In this document: positions 35,398 through 43,598 of the stretch, piece by piece
Layout: every line of letters begins with the position of its first letter
Position numbering within the stretch: the first letter of the stretch is position 1
Source of the DNA: Halioglobus sp.
Lineage (GTDB): Bacteria > Pseudomonadota > Gammaproteobacteria > Pseudomonadales > Halieaceae
Direction: 5' to 3'
Length of the DNA: 64,000 nucleotides
Assembly (NCBI GenBank): GCA_013214285.1
Contig: JABSPW010000003.1
Location: 1 to 64,000 of the forward strand
Translations under genes and position numbers: made by a program
Notes under the pieces: model-generated
The model's input: the letters and a program-made list of their open reading frames with translations, nothing else
The model's database searches: none
Told to the model about the DNA's origin: nothing

Positions 35398-36405
35398 GTG
35401 CGAACGGCCGCTGATGTTATCGATTTGATTGGCAATACGCCTTTACTGCATCTCAGGCAAGTGTCTGAGCAGACCGGTTGCACCATTCTTGGCAAGGCAG
35501 AGTTTCTCAACCCGGGCGGCTCTATTAAGGATCGCACTGCCCTCGGTATCATCAAAGCTGCAAAAGACACCGGTGAACTGCAACCGGGTGGCCGAATTGT
35601 CGAGGGAACGGCGGGGAACACCGGCATAGGCCTCACTCTGCTGGCCAACGCCTTGGGTTACAAAAGCACCGTCGTCATGCCCATTTCTCAGAGCAAGGAA
35701 AAGATCGACACACTAGAGCTATTGGGTGCTGATCTGCACCTGGTCGCAGCAACCTCCTATAGCGACCCCAACCACTACATCCATCAGGCCCAGCGGCTAA
35801 CTGAAAAATTTACTCAGCGAGAAGACAATGGCGCTGTCTGGGCGCGCCAGTTCGATAACCTGGCGAATATGGACATTCACTACCAGACGACTGGCGCGGA
35901 AATGTGGGAGCAAACCGACGGAGAGATAGACGGCTTTATTTGCGCGGTAGGCACCGGAGGTACCCTGGCGGGGGTGTCCAGAGCGCTAAAGGAACGCAAG
36001 CCTGATATCACCATCGGCATTGCAGACCCCTGCGGCGCCTCCTTGCAAGCCTACTTCAGCGACGGGGAGCCGCACCCCAGCGAGGGTAACTCAATCATCG
36101 AGGGTGTAGGCATCAATCATGTCACAGCTAACGTGGCCGCGGCACAGGTAGATGTCGCCTACACCATCCCAGACGCAGAGGCGCTGCCCTATGTTTTCAA
36201 CCTGCTGCAGCACGAGGGCCTATGTCTCGGCGGCACCTCGGGGATCAATATCGCCGGCGCTGTAAGGTTGGCTGAACACCTGGGACCTGGGCATACCATC
36301 GTGACCATCCTGTGCGACTACGGCAACCGCTACCAGAGCAAACTGTTCAACCCTGTCTTTCTGGAAAACAAGGGCCTACCTGTGCCCGCATGGCTCACCA
36401 TCTAG
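35398..36405 (+). CDS. Cysteine synthase-family PLP enzyme
   Basis: A 335-residue fold-type II PLP enzyme of the O-acetylserine sulfhydrylase/cystathionine beta-synthase group. It has LIGNTPLLHL, NPGGSIKDRTAL (PLP lysine), EGTAGNTGIGLTLLA (substrate loop; EPTSGNTG in CysK), VGTGGTLAGVSRALK (phosphate loop) and GLCLGGTSGINI. The start is GTG 35398 with GGAG 9 bases upstream. The EGTAGNTG variant is found in a separate subgroup, so use of O-acetylserine is likely but another beta-replacement is possible. Confidence 0.9.
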   Translation: MRTAADVIDLIGNTPLLHLRQVSEQTGCTILGKAEFLNPGGSIKDRTALGIIKAAKDTGELQPGGRIVEGTAGNTGIGLTLLANALGYKSTVVMPISQSKEKIDTLELLGADLHLVAATSYSDPNHYIHQAQRLTEKFTQREDNGAVWARQFDNLANMDIHYQTTGAEMWEQTDGEIDGFICAVGTGGTLAGVSRALKERKPDITIGIADPCGASLQAYFSDGEPHPSEGNSIIEGVGINHVTANVAAAQVDVAYTIPDAEALPYVFNLLQHEGLCLGGTSGINIAGAVRLAEHLGPGHTIVTILCDYGNRYQSKLFNPVFLENKGLPVPAWLTI

Positions 36406-36443
36406 ACATTGTGAGCTTCACTTGAACGAGCAAGGATAAACGC

Positions 36444-37061
36444 ATGAAAATCGGCATCATTAGCGGTAGCCACCGGCCACCGTCGCAGAGCGGCAAAGTC
36501 GCTCGCTTTATCGAACGGGCCTTGCTGGAACAGGGCCAGTGCGCGGAGACTTGGCTGTTCGATCTGGGAGGCAATCCACTACCGCTTTGGGATGAGGGCA
36601 TCTGGAATGGCGATGAAAGTTGGCAGCAGACGCTGTCGCCACTGAGCGATACTCTGCATTCTTGTGACGGGTTTGTAATCGTAAGCCCAGAGTGGCACGG
36701 CATGGTGCCGGCAGGGCTGAAGAACTTTCTGCTGATGTGGGCCGCTGGCGGGGAGGTAGCGCACAAGCCGGCATTGATCGTCACCGTGTCTGTTGCCGAC
36801 GGCGGCTCCTTCCCTGTGGCGGAATTGCGCATGAGCAGCTACAAGAATAACCGCATCTGCTATCTGCCCGAACACCTCATCATCCGCTACGTCGATACGG
36901 TATTCAACGACGACCCCTCAGACAATAAGCACAGTGCACAGGAGTACTTTGAGGAGCGCCTGAGCTATTGTCTGACCATGCTGCGGGAGTACGCATTGGC
37001 ATTCCGCCAGATTCGGGCCAGCGGGGCAACCTCGTTGGAGGTCTATACCAGCGGCATGTAA
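36444..37061 (+). CDS. NADPH-dependent FMN reductase-like flavoprotein
   Basis: A 205-residue flavodoxin-fold protein. GIISGSHRPPSQSGKVARF matches the FMN phosphate loop GSxRxxS, and CDGFVIVSPEWHGMVPAGLKNF is the family motif around the flavin ring. The C-terminal 45 residues are longer than in the smallest members. Related enzymes reduce quinones, azo compounds or supply reduced FMN. Partner unknown. It is 38 bases after the cysteine synthase gene and probably shares its transcript; a sulfur-metabolism link is possible. It converges on dsbA with a 7-base gap. Confidence 0.87.
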   Translation: MKIGIISGSHRPPSQSGKVARFIERALLEQGQCAETWLFDLGGNPLPLWDEGIWNGDESWQQTLSPLSDTLHSCDGFVIVSPEWHGMVPAGLKNFLLMWAAGGEVAHKPALIVTVSVADGGSFPVAELRMSSYKNNRICYLPEHLIIRYVDTVFNDDPSDNKHSAQEYFEERLSYCLTMLREYALAFRQIRASGATSLEVYTSGM

Positions 37062-37068
37062 AGGCGCC

Positions 37069-37716
37069 TCAATTCACCGCGGCGGCGCGCTCTTTTTCCA
37101 CCAGGAAATCAACAATATTCAACATTTCCGCCTGGCTCCCCGCTTTACGTCCGCCTACACGGTACTTGCCATTAACCACTAACGCTGGGGTGCCGGTGAT
37201 CTTCGCAGCCTTACCCAATGCTGCGCCTTGCTCTACTTGACTCCTGACGCCAAAGGAATTGAACGCCGCGTTAAAATCTTCCGCAGACACGCCATTGGCG
37301 ATAAACAATTCCGCTATCTCCGCCTCAGAAGCCAACGGTTTACGATCTACATTCATGGCCTGAAAAATCACAGGGTGCATGGTGTCCATTACCCCCAGCG
37401 CCTCAGCGGTATAATACGCCTTAGCATGCAGCACCATAACATCGCGCCACACTGCAGGAATGCCACGGAAGCTGACATCTTCGGGAAGGGCCTTCTTCCA
37501 TTGCTCCAGCATCGGCTCAAAGGTATAGCAATGACCGCAGCCGTACCAGAAAAACTCCGCCACTTCGATACTATCGGGGCTGACTGCACGCACCGGCGGA
37601 TTGATCACGTCGTAGTCGGTGCCCGCAGTATACGATGCATCGATGGCCGCCTCTTCCGCCGCGCAGGAAAGCCCGAACGCCATTAGGGACAGGGTTAGGA
37701 ACAGCTGCTTGATCAT
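37069..37716 (-). CDS. dsbA: Thiol:disulfide interchange protein DsbA
   Basis: Periplasmic oxidase that puts disulfides into exported proteins. The 215-residue precursor has a signal peptide (IKQLFLTLSLMAFGLSCAA), the thioredoxin-fold active site EFFWYGCGHCYTFEP (CGHC), a helical insertion, and the cis-proline loop ITGTPALVVNGKYRV. ATG 37716 is chosen since the signal peptide starts there. Cytochrome c4 and c5 genes precede it on the same strand; this set next to engB is the arrangement known from pseudomonads. Confidence 0.95.
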   Translation of the reverse strand: MIKQLFLTLSLMAFGLSCAAEEAAIDASYTAGTDYDVINPPVRAVSPDSIEVAEFFWYGCGHCYTFEPMLEQWKKALPEDVSFRGIPAVWRDVMVLHAKAYYTAEALGVMDTMHPVIFQAMNVDRKPLASEAEIAELFIANGVSAEDFNAAFNSFGVRSQVEQGAALGKAAKITGTPALVVNGKYRVGGRKAGSQAEMLNIVDFLVEKERAAAVN

Positions 37717-37802
37717 ATTTTCCTCTCTACCACCCCCACAATGCATTTGACCGCGGAGTGCTCCAGTTGTTGGTCGATAGTTACAACGGCTTCGCCACCC
37801 AC

Positions 37803-38432
37803 TTAGTAAAGTCCTGACACATAACTGGACACGGCCTCGATCTCCTTGTCGCTTAGCCCGAAGGCTGTCATGCGCATAATCATCGCCTCGCCATCGTTGG
37901 TGCGGCCCGAACCATCCTCGTACCCTTTGCGATAAGCACGCAACTGGTCGGCAACATACTGCGGGTGTTGGCCCGCCAGTGCCGGGTAACCAGCGGGCTC
38001 ATTACCCTGACCGGTAGGCGAATGACAAGCCGTGCAAGCGGGAACATTGCGCTCGGCAACACCGCCACGATAGACCTTGCTGCCCAGCTCTAGCAGCGCC
38101 GGATCGGTCTGGCCACCACTCCGTTGCTGACTTGCATAGTACGCGGCGATATCGGCAAGGTCCTGCTCGCTCTTGGCATCGAGCAAACCCACCATGGTAG
38201 GGATGGGTCGCGCGCCATCGCGAATATCCAGCAGCTGCTCCAGTAAGTATTTTTCTCCCTGGCCTGCCAGTTTGGGGAAGGGTGCGGTGCTGTTGCCATC
38301 TGCCCCGTGGCAAGCGGCGCACACCGCTGTCTGGGGCGCACCCGCTTGTGGGTCACCGACAGCCAAAGCAAGGCCACTGAAAGCCCAGCCCATCCACAGG
38401 CTGAGCAGTGCGATTACTCTCTTCATATCCAT
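37803..38432 (-). CDS. Cytochrome c4, diheme
   Basis: Periplasmic electron carrier between the bc1 complex and terminal oxidases. The 209-residue precursor has a signal peptide (VIALLSLWMGWAFSGLALA) and two c-type heme sites, CAACH (about residue 38) and CTACH (about residue 133), in two similar halves. Each half has a PKLAGQ/PALAGQ segment and a distal Met candidate (PTMVG, MIMRM). Two start codons (ATG 38432 and 38426) are possible. It lies between dsbA and a cytochrome c5 gene and could feed the caa3-type oxidase encoded at 49.7-54.1 kb. Confidence 0.93.
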   Translation of the reverse strand: MDMKRVIALLSLWMGWAFSGLALAVGDPQAGAPQTAVCAACHGADGNSTAPFPKLAGQGEKYLLEQLLDIRDGARPIPTMVGLLDAKSEQDLADIAAYYASQQRSGGQTDPALLELGSKVYRGGVAERNVPACTACHSPTGQGNEPAGYPALAGQHPQYVADQLRAYRKGYEDGSGRTNDGEAMIMRMTAFGLSDKEIEAVSSYVSGLY

Positions 38433-38456
38433 TCCAGATATTGGGGGGCGCTCTAC

Positions 38457-38753
38457 CTACTGGGCAGGCGCTGGTTCTGCCATAAACTGAATCAGTTCAA
38501 CGTACTCTGCATCCGAACAGTCCGCGCACAGCCCGGTGGGAGGCATACCATTGAGACCGTTCTTGACACTTGCGACCATCGCATCCATGCCCTTCTCCAT
38601 GCGCGGCGCCCAAGCTGCTACGTCGTGGGTCTTGGGTGCGCCCGCAGCGCCCATGGCGTGACAGGCAAAGCAAGATGATTGGTACTTGGCAGGCGCCTCA
38701 GCCTGGGCACCAAGGGCAGCACACATCAACATCGCAACAAACAGCTTCTTCAT
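38457..38753 (-). CDS. Cytochrome c5-like monoheme cytochrome
   Basis: A 98-residue precursor with a short signal peptide (KKLFVAMLMCAALGAQA) and one heme site CFACH. The sequence after it (GAAGAPKTHDVAAWAPRMEKG) and the pair CADC near the C-terminus, with NGMPPTGLC holding the axial Met, match class I cytochrome c5. It precedes cytochrome c4 by 24 bases on the same strand and is divergent from engB. Confidence 0.92.
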   Translation of the reverse strand: MKKLFVAMLMCAALGAQAEAPAKYQSSCFACHAMGAAGAPKTHDVAAWAPRMEKGMDAMVASVKNGLNGMPPTGLCADCSDAEYVELIQFMAEPAPAQ

Positions 38754-38869
38754 GGATTAACCTCTAACTGGTTGTGTGCCACCAAAGGACACAAGCGTCT
38801 GATAACAGACGAAAAAAGCTGTGGCATTATATACGAGTTAACAGCACTAAAAAAAGGCGGTTGCGCCCA

Positions 38870-39508
38870 ATGACTGAGCCAGAGCCACTCCCTGAGCCGA
38901 CCGCACCGGCGTACCAGCAAGCGCAGTTCCGAACCAGTGCCGCGCGCTTGGCGCAGTGCCCAGCGGACATCGGCTGGGAGGTCGCCTTCGCAGGGCGATC
39001 AAATGCTGGAAAATCCAGTGCAATCAATAGTTTAACAAATAAAAAAAGGCTCGCTAAGACCTCCAAGACACCGGGCAGAACGCGGTTGATTAACTTTTTT
39101 GACCTCTCCGCTCACCAGAGGCTGGTCGATCTGCCAGGTTACGGCTTTGCCAAGGTGCCTCAGGCCGTAAAAAAAGACTGGGGCCGTCTGCTGGAAGAGT
39201 ATCTCCAAACGCGTCAATGCCTGAGAGGCCTGGTGCTGCTAATGGATGTCCGCCACCCCTTGCAACCCTTCGATCAGCAGTTGCTGGCCTGGGGTGCAAT
39301 GGCAGGCATGCCCGTACACATTTTGCTGACCAAGGCGGACAAGCTCAAACGCGGCCCTGCACTCAGCACCCTGTTACAGGTCCGCAGCCAGGTCAAGGAC
39401 TACGCCAACCAGGCCAGCGCGCAGCTGTTTTCCGCTTTCAAGCACCAGGGGCATGCGGAGCTCACAGCGGTGCTGGATACTTGGCTGACCCAAAAGCCGA
39501 TACAGTGA
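38870..39508 (+). CDS. engB: Ribosome biogenesis GTPase EngB/YihA
   Basis: Essential TRAFAC GTPase involved in 50S ribosomal subunit assembly or cell-cycle coupling. The 212-residue product shows [17 protein letters not shown] (G1), [12 protein letters not shown] (G2), [11 protein letters not shown] (G3), LTKADKL (G4) and QLFSAFK (G5-like). ATG 38870 is used, with AAGGCGG about 10 bases upstream; the frame to 38774 overlaps the divergent promoter region. A TATATA at 38828-38833 may be its -10. In pseudomonads polA is the divergent neighbour; here two PEP-CTERM-related genes lie between engB and polA. Confidence 0.95.
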   Translation: MTEPEPLPEPTAPAYQQAQFRTSAARLAQCPADIGWEVAFAGRSNAGKSSAINSLTNKKRLAKTSKTPGRTRLINFFDLSAHQRLVDLPGYGFAKVPQAVKKDWGRLLEEYLQTRQCLRGLVLLMDVRHPLQPFDQQLLAWGAMAGMPVHILLTKADKLKRGPALSTLLQVRSQVKDYANQASAQLFSAFKHQGHAELTAVLDTWLTQKPIQ

Positions 39509-39557
39509 ATAGCGCGCGCCTATCCCCTCGAGGCAAGACCCGCATCCATCGCTCGCC

Positions 39558-39595
39558 GGTAGGCACGCCTACCAACCCAGGTGTCAGTTTTTTTT
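39558..39595 (+). terminator. Possible engB terminator
   Basis: A 6-bp stem (GGTAGG-CACG-CCTACC, 39558-39573) is followed after 14 bases by a run of eight T at 39588-39595. The gap between stem and T-run is larger than in a standard intrinsic terminator, so this is tentative. Confidence 0.3.
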
Positions 39596-39661
39596 ACACT
39601 TCTAACGGATGCTGCCTTTGGCAGTAGGCTACATCGCTGATAAATTGGAATAAATTGCTTC

Positions 39662-39677
39662 TGGCACGGAACCTGCG
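39662..39677 (+). promoter_or_regulatory. Sigma-54 (-24/-12) promoter for the PEP-CTERM gene
   Basis: TGGCACGGAACCTGCG matches the RpoN consensus TGGCACG-N4-TTGCW at all invariant positions, with GG and GC at the correct spacing. It lies 113 bases before the PEP-CTERM ATG and would start transcription near 39688. A CTGCC-TTT-GGCAG dyad 40-50 bases upstream (39612-39624) is a candidate activator site. PEP-CTERM genes are known to be controlled by the PrsK/PrsR two-component system with RpoN, so this fits the downstream gene. Neither prsK, prsR nor rpoN is in the window. Confidence 0.75.
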
Positions 39678-39789
39678 TCATACTCCCGTTAGTTTGACAA
39701 CAAAATGATAAGACGGGTCCCGCGCACACACTGTCTATGATTCGATCGTGTTCGACGCCTGACTTTGCTGTCTTTTGGAGTGTTAAAAG

Positions 39790-40686
39790 ATGATCCTTCA
39801 CCGCTTTAACCGCGCGTTAGCCAACGCCTGCGCGTCCCTGTGCAGCCGGTGGCTAACGTCACTACTGGCATTTGCTGTATGGGCCGCCTGCGCAGGAGGA
39901 GCCCACGCCGCTATTGTGGATACCTGGTCAGTCTCTGTCGATTCCTCCTTTGACCCTCTCAGCATTGTCGACAGCAGCGGCAACACCCCGGGTGTTGTCA
40001 CCATCAGTAACGGCGATAAAACCCTCCGCTGGGGTAGCGCAGACGAAAGCGGCCTGGACGTGTCCAATTCACCAATTAACACGGCAATCGCGACCAGCAT
40101 CATGCCCACACTCGAGGCGCCGGTCAGTAACGTTTTCCTCACGCACACTGACGATTCGGCGACGGGCGAGGATCTGGACACCGTCACTCTGCTGAACCAG
40201 TTCACCCTGGAGGCGCTAACACCTGTCGGCACGCCAGATGCGCCCATCAACTTGCAGTTCATGATCGATTTCCAAGAGGCACAGAATACCCTCGACCCCT
40301 GCCCGGATGGCGGCGCCAATGGTCTCGCTGTTAATGTCGACGGCTGCGGTGACCTCTTCGTTATTGGTACAGATGCGTTGAATTACGCTTTCACCTACGA
40401 TGCCGGTGATGGTGAAGCACTGGAGTACTACGTCAGCTTGGTTGAAACCACCGGTGAGCTGCAATCTCTCTCGACAGATGCGTGCTTCGCGGCGACCGGC
40501 AGCTACGACCCCTGCCTGGGTTTTATCACACCGGAGAACGCCACCACTGCTTTCGAGTTCGGCACGTATATCAGCACTGCACCTTTGACCGTTCAGCCCC
40601 CACCCATACCAACGCCGGGCGCACTGAGCCTGGTCGGATTGGGCCTGCTGACGCTGGCAGGTATGCGGCGGCGACATCGGACCTAA
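39790..40686 (+). CDS. PEP-CTERM surface protein, THxN-like family
   Basis: A 298-residue exported protein with an N-terminal signal peptide (SLLAFAVWAACAGGAHA). The C-terminal sorting signal is PTPGALSLVGLGLLTLAG followed by MRRRHRT: a Pro-rich motif replacing VPEP, a membrane helix and an Arg cluster. Exosortase would cleave there. The middle has LRWGSADESGL and VFLTHTDDSA, the WG-SGL and THxN/D elements of the THxN family of PEP-CTERM proteins, plus a CPDGG...VDGCGD pair. Expected to be anchored or released at the cell surface with exopolysaccharide. It is preceded by a sigma-54 promoter and followed by prsT. No exosortase gene lies in the window. Confidence 0.88.
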   Translation: MILHRFNRALANACASLCSRWLTSLLAFAVWAACAGGAHAAIVDTWSVSVDSSFDPLSIVDSSGNTPGVVTISNGDKTLRWGSADESGLDVSNSPINTAIATSIMPTLEAPVSNVFLTHTDDSATGEDLDTVTLLNQFTLEALTPVGTPDAPINLQFMIDFQEAQNTLDPCPDGGANGLAVNVDGCGDLFVIGTDALNYAFTYDAGDGEALEYYVSLVETTGELQSLSTDACFAATGSYDPCLGFITPENATTAFEFGTYISTAPLTVQPPPIPTPGALSLVGLGLLTLAGMRRRHRT

Positions 40687-40795
40687 AACGGCTTTCGACG
40701 GTGTCGGCAGCCACCACGCAGACCGTGGGCTGTTCGTAACCCCCTAAGCCTGCCGAGCAGAGCGAGCAGTGGCGGACCTTTTCTCCAGGTAATTT

Positions 40796-43549
40796 ATGCG
40801 AGCAATTCTACTGTCACTGGCGCTGATTGTGCTGGCTGCCTGCCAGCAAAACACCAGTGCAACCCACATTGCACGCGGGAAAAACTACCTCGAGGCAACG
40901 GATTATCCGGCGGCGATTATCGAGTTGAAAAACGCCCTCAAGCTGGAGGGCAATTCACCTGAAGCACGCTGGTTGCTTGGCGCCGCCTACCTTGAAACCG
41001 GCGAGATTCAGTCCGCTGAAAAGGAGTTTTTACGCGCAAAAGCACTGGGCTGGAACCCAGAGCATCTGCGGCCAGCCCTAGCCAAAACCCTCCTGTCGTT
41101 GGGGAAGGTTGACGAGGTTTTCGCCTTGCAGACCGAGGGTCTCCATGACGAAGCAGCAGCGCAGCTCCTGTCCATTCAGGCGCTGGCGGCGCTAGCGGAC
41201 AATAAAAATGACAAAGCCCGCGAATTCATTGGGCTGGCCCAGAACAGCGCTCCCCATCTGCGCGACGTCAAACTGGCGCAGGCTACCGTGGCGGTGCGAC
41301 TGGGCGATACGGACACCGCGTTGAAGCTGATCGAGTCGATAGAAGATGCAGCAGCGATAGATAGCGGAACCCAGTGGCTGAAAGGCCAGGCCCTACTGCA
41401 GGCGGGAGACGTGGATGCCGCGCGAGCGGTGCTCGATCAATCAGTGGCGGAGACCCAGGACACCAGTGCGGCAGACCTGATCGCTCGCGCTATGCTGAAT
41501 TTGCAGCTCGAAGATTACGAAGCAGCCGTGCGAGATGCCGACGCGGTGCTGGAACTTTCACCTCATAATCCCATCGCCAACTACATCGTCGGCGTGCACT
41601 ACTTCCAGAAGCAACTTTACCTTCGCGCGATTACCGCCCTGGAGTTTGCCAGACCAGCCGCGCAAGAGTTCCCTCTGGTGCTGTATTACCTCGCCAGTGC
41701 ATACCTCATCGAAAACAACCTGAATCTGGCGGAACGCTATGCCACCGAGTTTTACACCCTACTACCCAACGACATTGAAGGCAGAAAATTTCTGAGTGCA
41801 GTGATGTTGCAAAAAGGCAAATTCAGGCAGGCAATCGACGTCTTACAACCAGTTATCGATCACAACCCGGCCGACGTTCAGGCACTTAACTTTAAAGCCA
41901 ATGCTCTTCTGCTAAGTGATCAAGCGGATATGGCTATGTTACTGTACTCACGAATAGCCCAGCTGCAACCTACCTGGCGCATCATACCGCTACCACAAGA
42001 GGATGCTCTCGTCTGGAGTGCAGATCAAGGCAGTAGCGCAGGCAACAGACGGGAACACGTAGCGTGGGATAACTCCCCACAGTCAAGTCTGCTGACCCTA
42101 TTAAACCGCCTCGTGCGGCAAGAGTTCGAAGAGGCCATTATGCTAGCGCAGGCCTACCAAGAGAAAGACCCAGAGGGGCTGGCACCCGCCAACGTGCTGG
42201 GCCGAGTCTACTTTGCCGCAGGTCAATCTGACAAGGCGAAGGAAACCTTCGAAGCCGTATTGGCACGCGCACCGGGCAACCTCTCCGCCAATTGGAGCAT
42301 GTCGGAATTGGCCCAGGCGTCAGGTGATTTGACCGCAGCGCGCCACTATTTAGAAAGTGCCCTGAAACACCATCCAGACGACGCCGACACGCTGGTCAGG
42401 TTGGCTGATCTCGAGGCAGATACCGGCAATCCGGACCAGAATATCATGCGACTGCGGCAGGCCGTCCGGGCCGATAAAACTGCCATCGAGCCCCGCGTAA
42501 GACTGGCTAATCACTTTATGCGTCGGGGTACGCCTGAAGAGGTAGAACCCGTGTTCTCCACTTTAAATGGCCTGCAAAGACGGTCGTTGCAGGTACTGCA
42601 GCTGACCGCGTTGGCGCAGATGGCGCTGCGAGAATATCCCGGCGCCCTGGCGGCTTTGCGGCTGTGGACTGAAGAAGAGCCCGAGAACGCTCAGGCCCAC
42701 TACTTACTGGGGCTAACGGCAAATACTACAGGTGATAGCGCTCTTCGCACACAGGCACTGCGCCAGGCCGTCACCATCGACCCCGACCATATACTGGCTC
42801 TGATCGCCTTGGCACAGGTTGCACAATTTGAACATGAGCGAGAGCAGTTTGACCGCTACCTGGGAAAGCTCGTCGAACTCGCGCCAGAAATGCCCGAGGT
42901 GTTGCGCCTGCGAGCCCTAAAGGCCCAGTCTGATGGCCACAGTGATAACGCTGTGGCACTGTCACAACGTGTGTTCAAGCTGACACCCTCCACCCAGTCT
43001 GCTTTGGAGCTGGCCTCTCTGCACAAGGCCGCGGGCAATGATACGAAAGCGCGCGGCTTGCTGGAACAGTGGATAAGGCAACACCCCGGGGATGTTGATG
43101 CCCGCCTGTTCCTGGCAAACACCTTGTTGCGCAACAACGATGTGGCAGACGCCAAGACACTGTACTTCGCCATACTTGAACAAGACCCGAACAATGTGAC
43201 CGCTCTGAACAACCTCGCCTGGGCGCTGCGAAAAAGTGATAGCAGGCAATCGCTGGCGTATATTCGCCGCGCCCTGGAACTGGAGCCGGATCAACCGACT
43301 CTGCTGGATACATTAGCAATCGCCGAATATTATGCTGGTCAACACGCCAATGCCAGAGAGACCATACAGCGCGCACTCACTGCAATACCGGGGAACCCAT
43401 TATTACGGTATCACGACGCGATGATTGCTGTGGCCCTTGATGAAAAAGACCAGGCAATCGCTACACTGGAAGCCCTGATGGACATTGATATCAGTGAGTT
43501 TCCGGAAAAGCCGGAGGCGGCGGCGTTGTTGAAGCAACTGAAAGGCTAG
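40796..43549 (+). CDS. prsT: PEP-CTERM system TPR lipoprotein PrsT
   Basis: A 917-residue outer-membrane or periplasmic lipoprotein (LLSLALIVLAAC, lipobox Cys16) made almost entirely of tetratricopeptide repeats. Repeats show the usual A-x-x-x-Y/L-x-x-G and x-x-A-P spacing from about residue 25 to the end. Length, lipobox and repeat start (HIARGKNYLEATDYPAAIIE) match the PrsT family, which occurs in genomes with exosortase and PEP-CTERM proteins and is thought to help export or polysaccharide assembly. AGG lies 7 bases before the ATG. The 109-base gap after the PEP-CTERM gene holds no clear promoter, so the two are probably co-transcribed. Confidence 0.9.
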   Translation: MRAILLSLALIVLAACQQNTSATHIARGKNYLEATDYPAAIIELKNALKLEGNSPEARWLLGAAYLETGEIQSAEKEFLRAKALGWNPEHLRPALAKTLLSLGKVDEVFALQTEGLHDEAAAQLLSIQALAALADNKNDKAREFIGLAQNSAPHLRDVKLAQATVAVRLGDTDTALKLIESIEDAAAIDSGTQWLKGQALLQAGDVDAARAVLDQSVAETQDTSAADLIARAMLNLQLEDYEAAVRDADAVLELSPHNPIANYIVGVHYFQKQLYLRAITALEFARPAAQEFPLVLYYLASAYLIENNLNLAERYATEFYTLLPNDIEGRKFLSAVMLQKGKFRQAIDVLQPVIDHNPADVQALNFKANALLLSDQADMAMLLYSRIAQLQPTWRIIPLPQEDALVWSADQGSSAGNRREHVAWDNSPQSSLLTLLNRLVRQEFEEAIMLAQAYQEKDPEGLAPANVLGRVYFAAGQSDKAKETFEAVLARAPGNLSANWSMSELAQASGDLTAARHYLESALKHHPDDADTLVRLADLEADTGNPDQNIMRLRQAVRADKTAIEPRVRLANHFMRRGTPEEVEPVFSTLNGLQRRSLQVLQLTALAQMALREYPGALAALRLWTEEEPENAQAHYLLGLTANTTGDSALRTQALRQAVTIDPDHILALIALAQVAQFEHEREQFDRYLGKLVELAPEMPEVLRLRALKAQSDGHSDNAVALSQRVFKLTPSTQSALELASLHKAAGNDTKARGLLEQWIRQHPGDVDARLFLANTLLRNNDVADAKTLYFAILEQDPNNVTALNNLAWALRKSDSRQSLAYIRRALELEPDQPTLLDTLAIAEYYAGQHANARETIQRALTAIPGNPLLRYHDAMIAVALDEKDQAIATLEALMDIDISEFPEKPEAAALLKQLKG

Positions 43550-43598
43550 CGCTGCAGACTAGCCGTGTGTCTGCTTGCCGCTGGGATCATGCTATTCT

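Noticed and set aside
35280..35648. N-terminal extension of the SGNH-type hydrolase
   Set aside because: The extra 123 codons are antisense to the cysteine synthase gene, and a membrane anchor begins right at ATG 35279.
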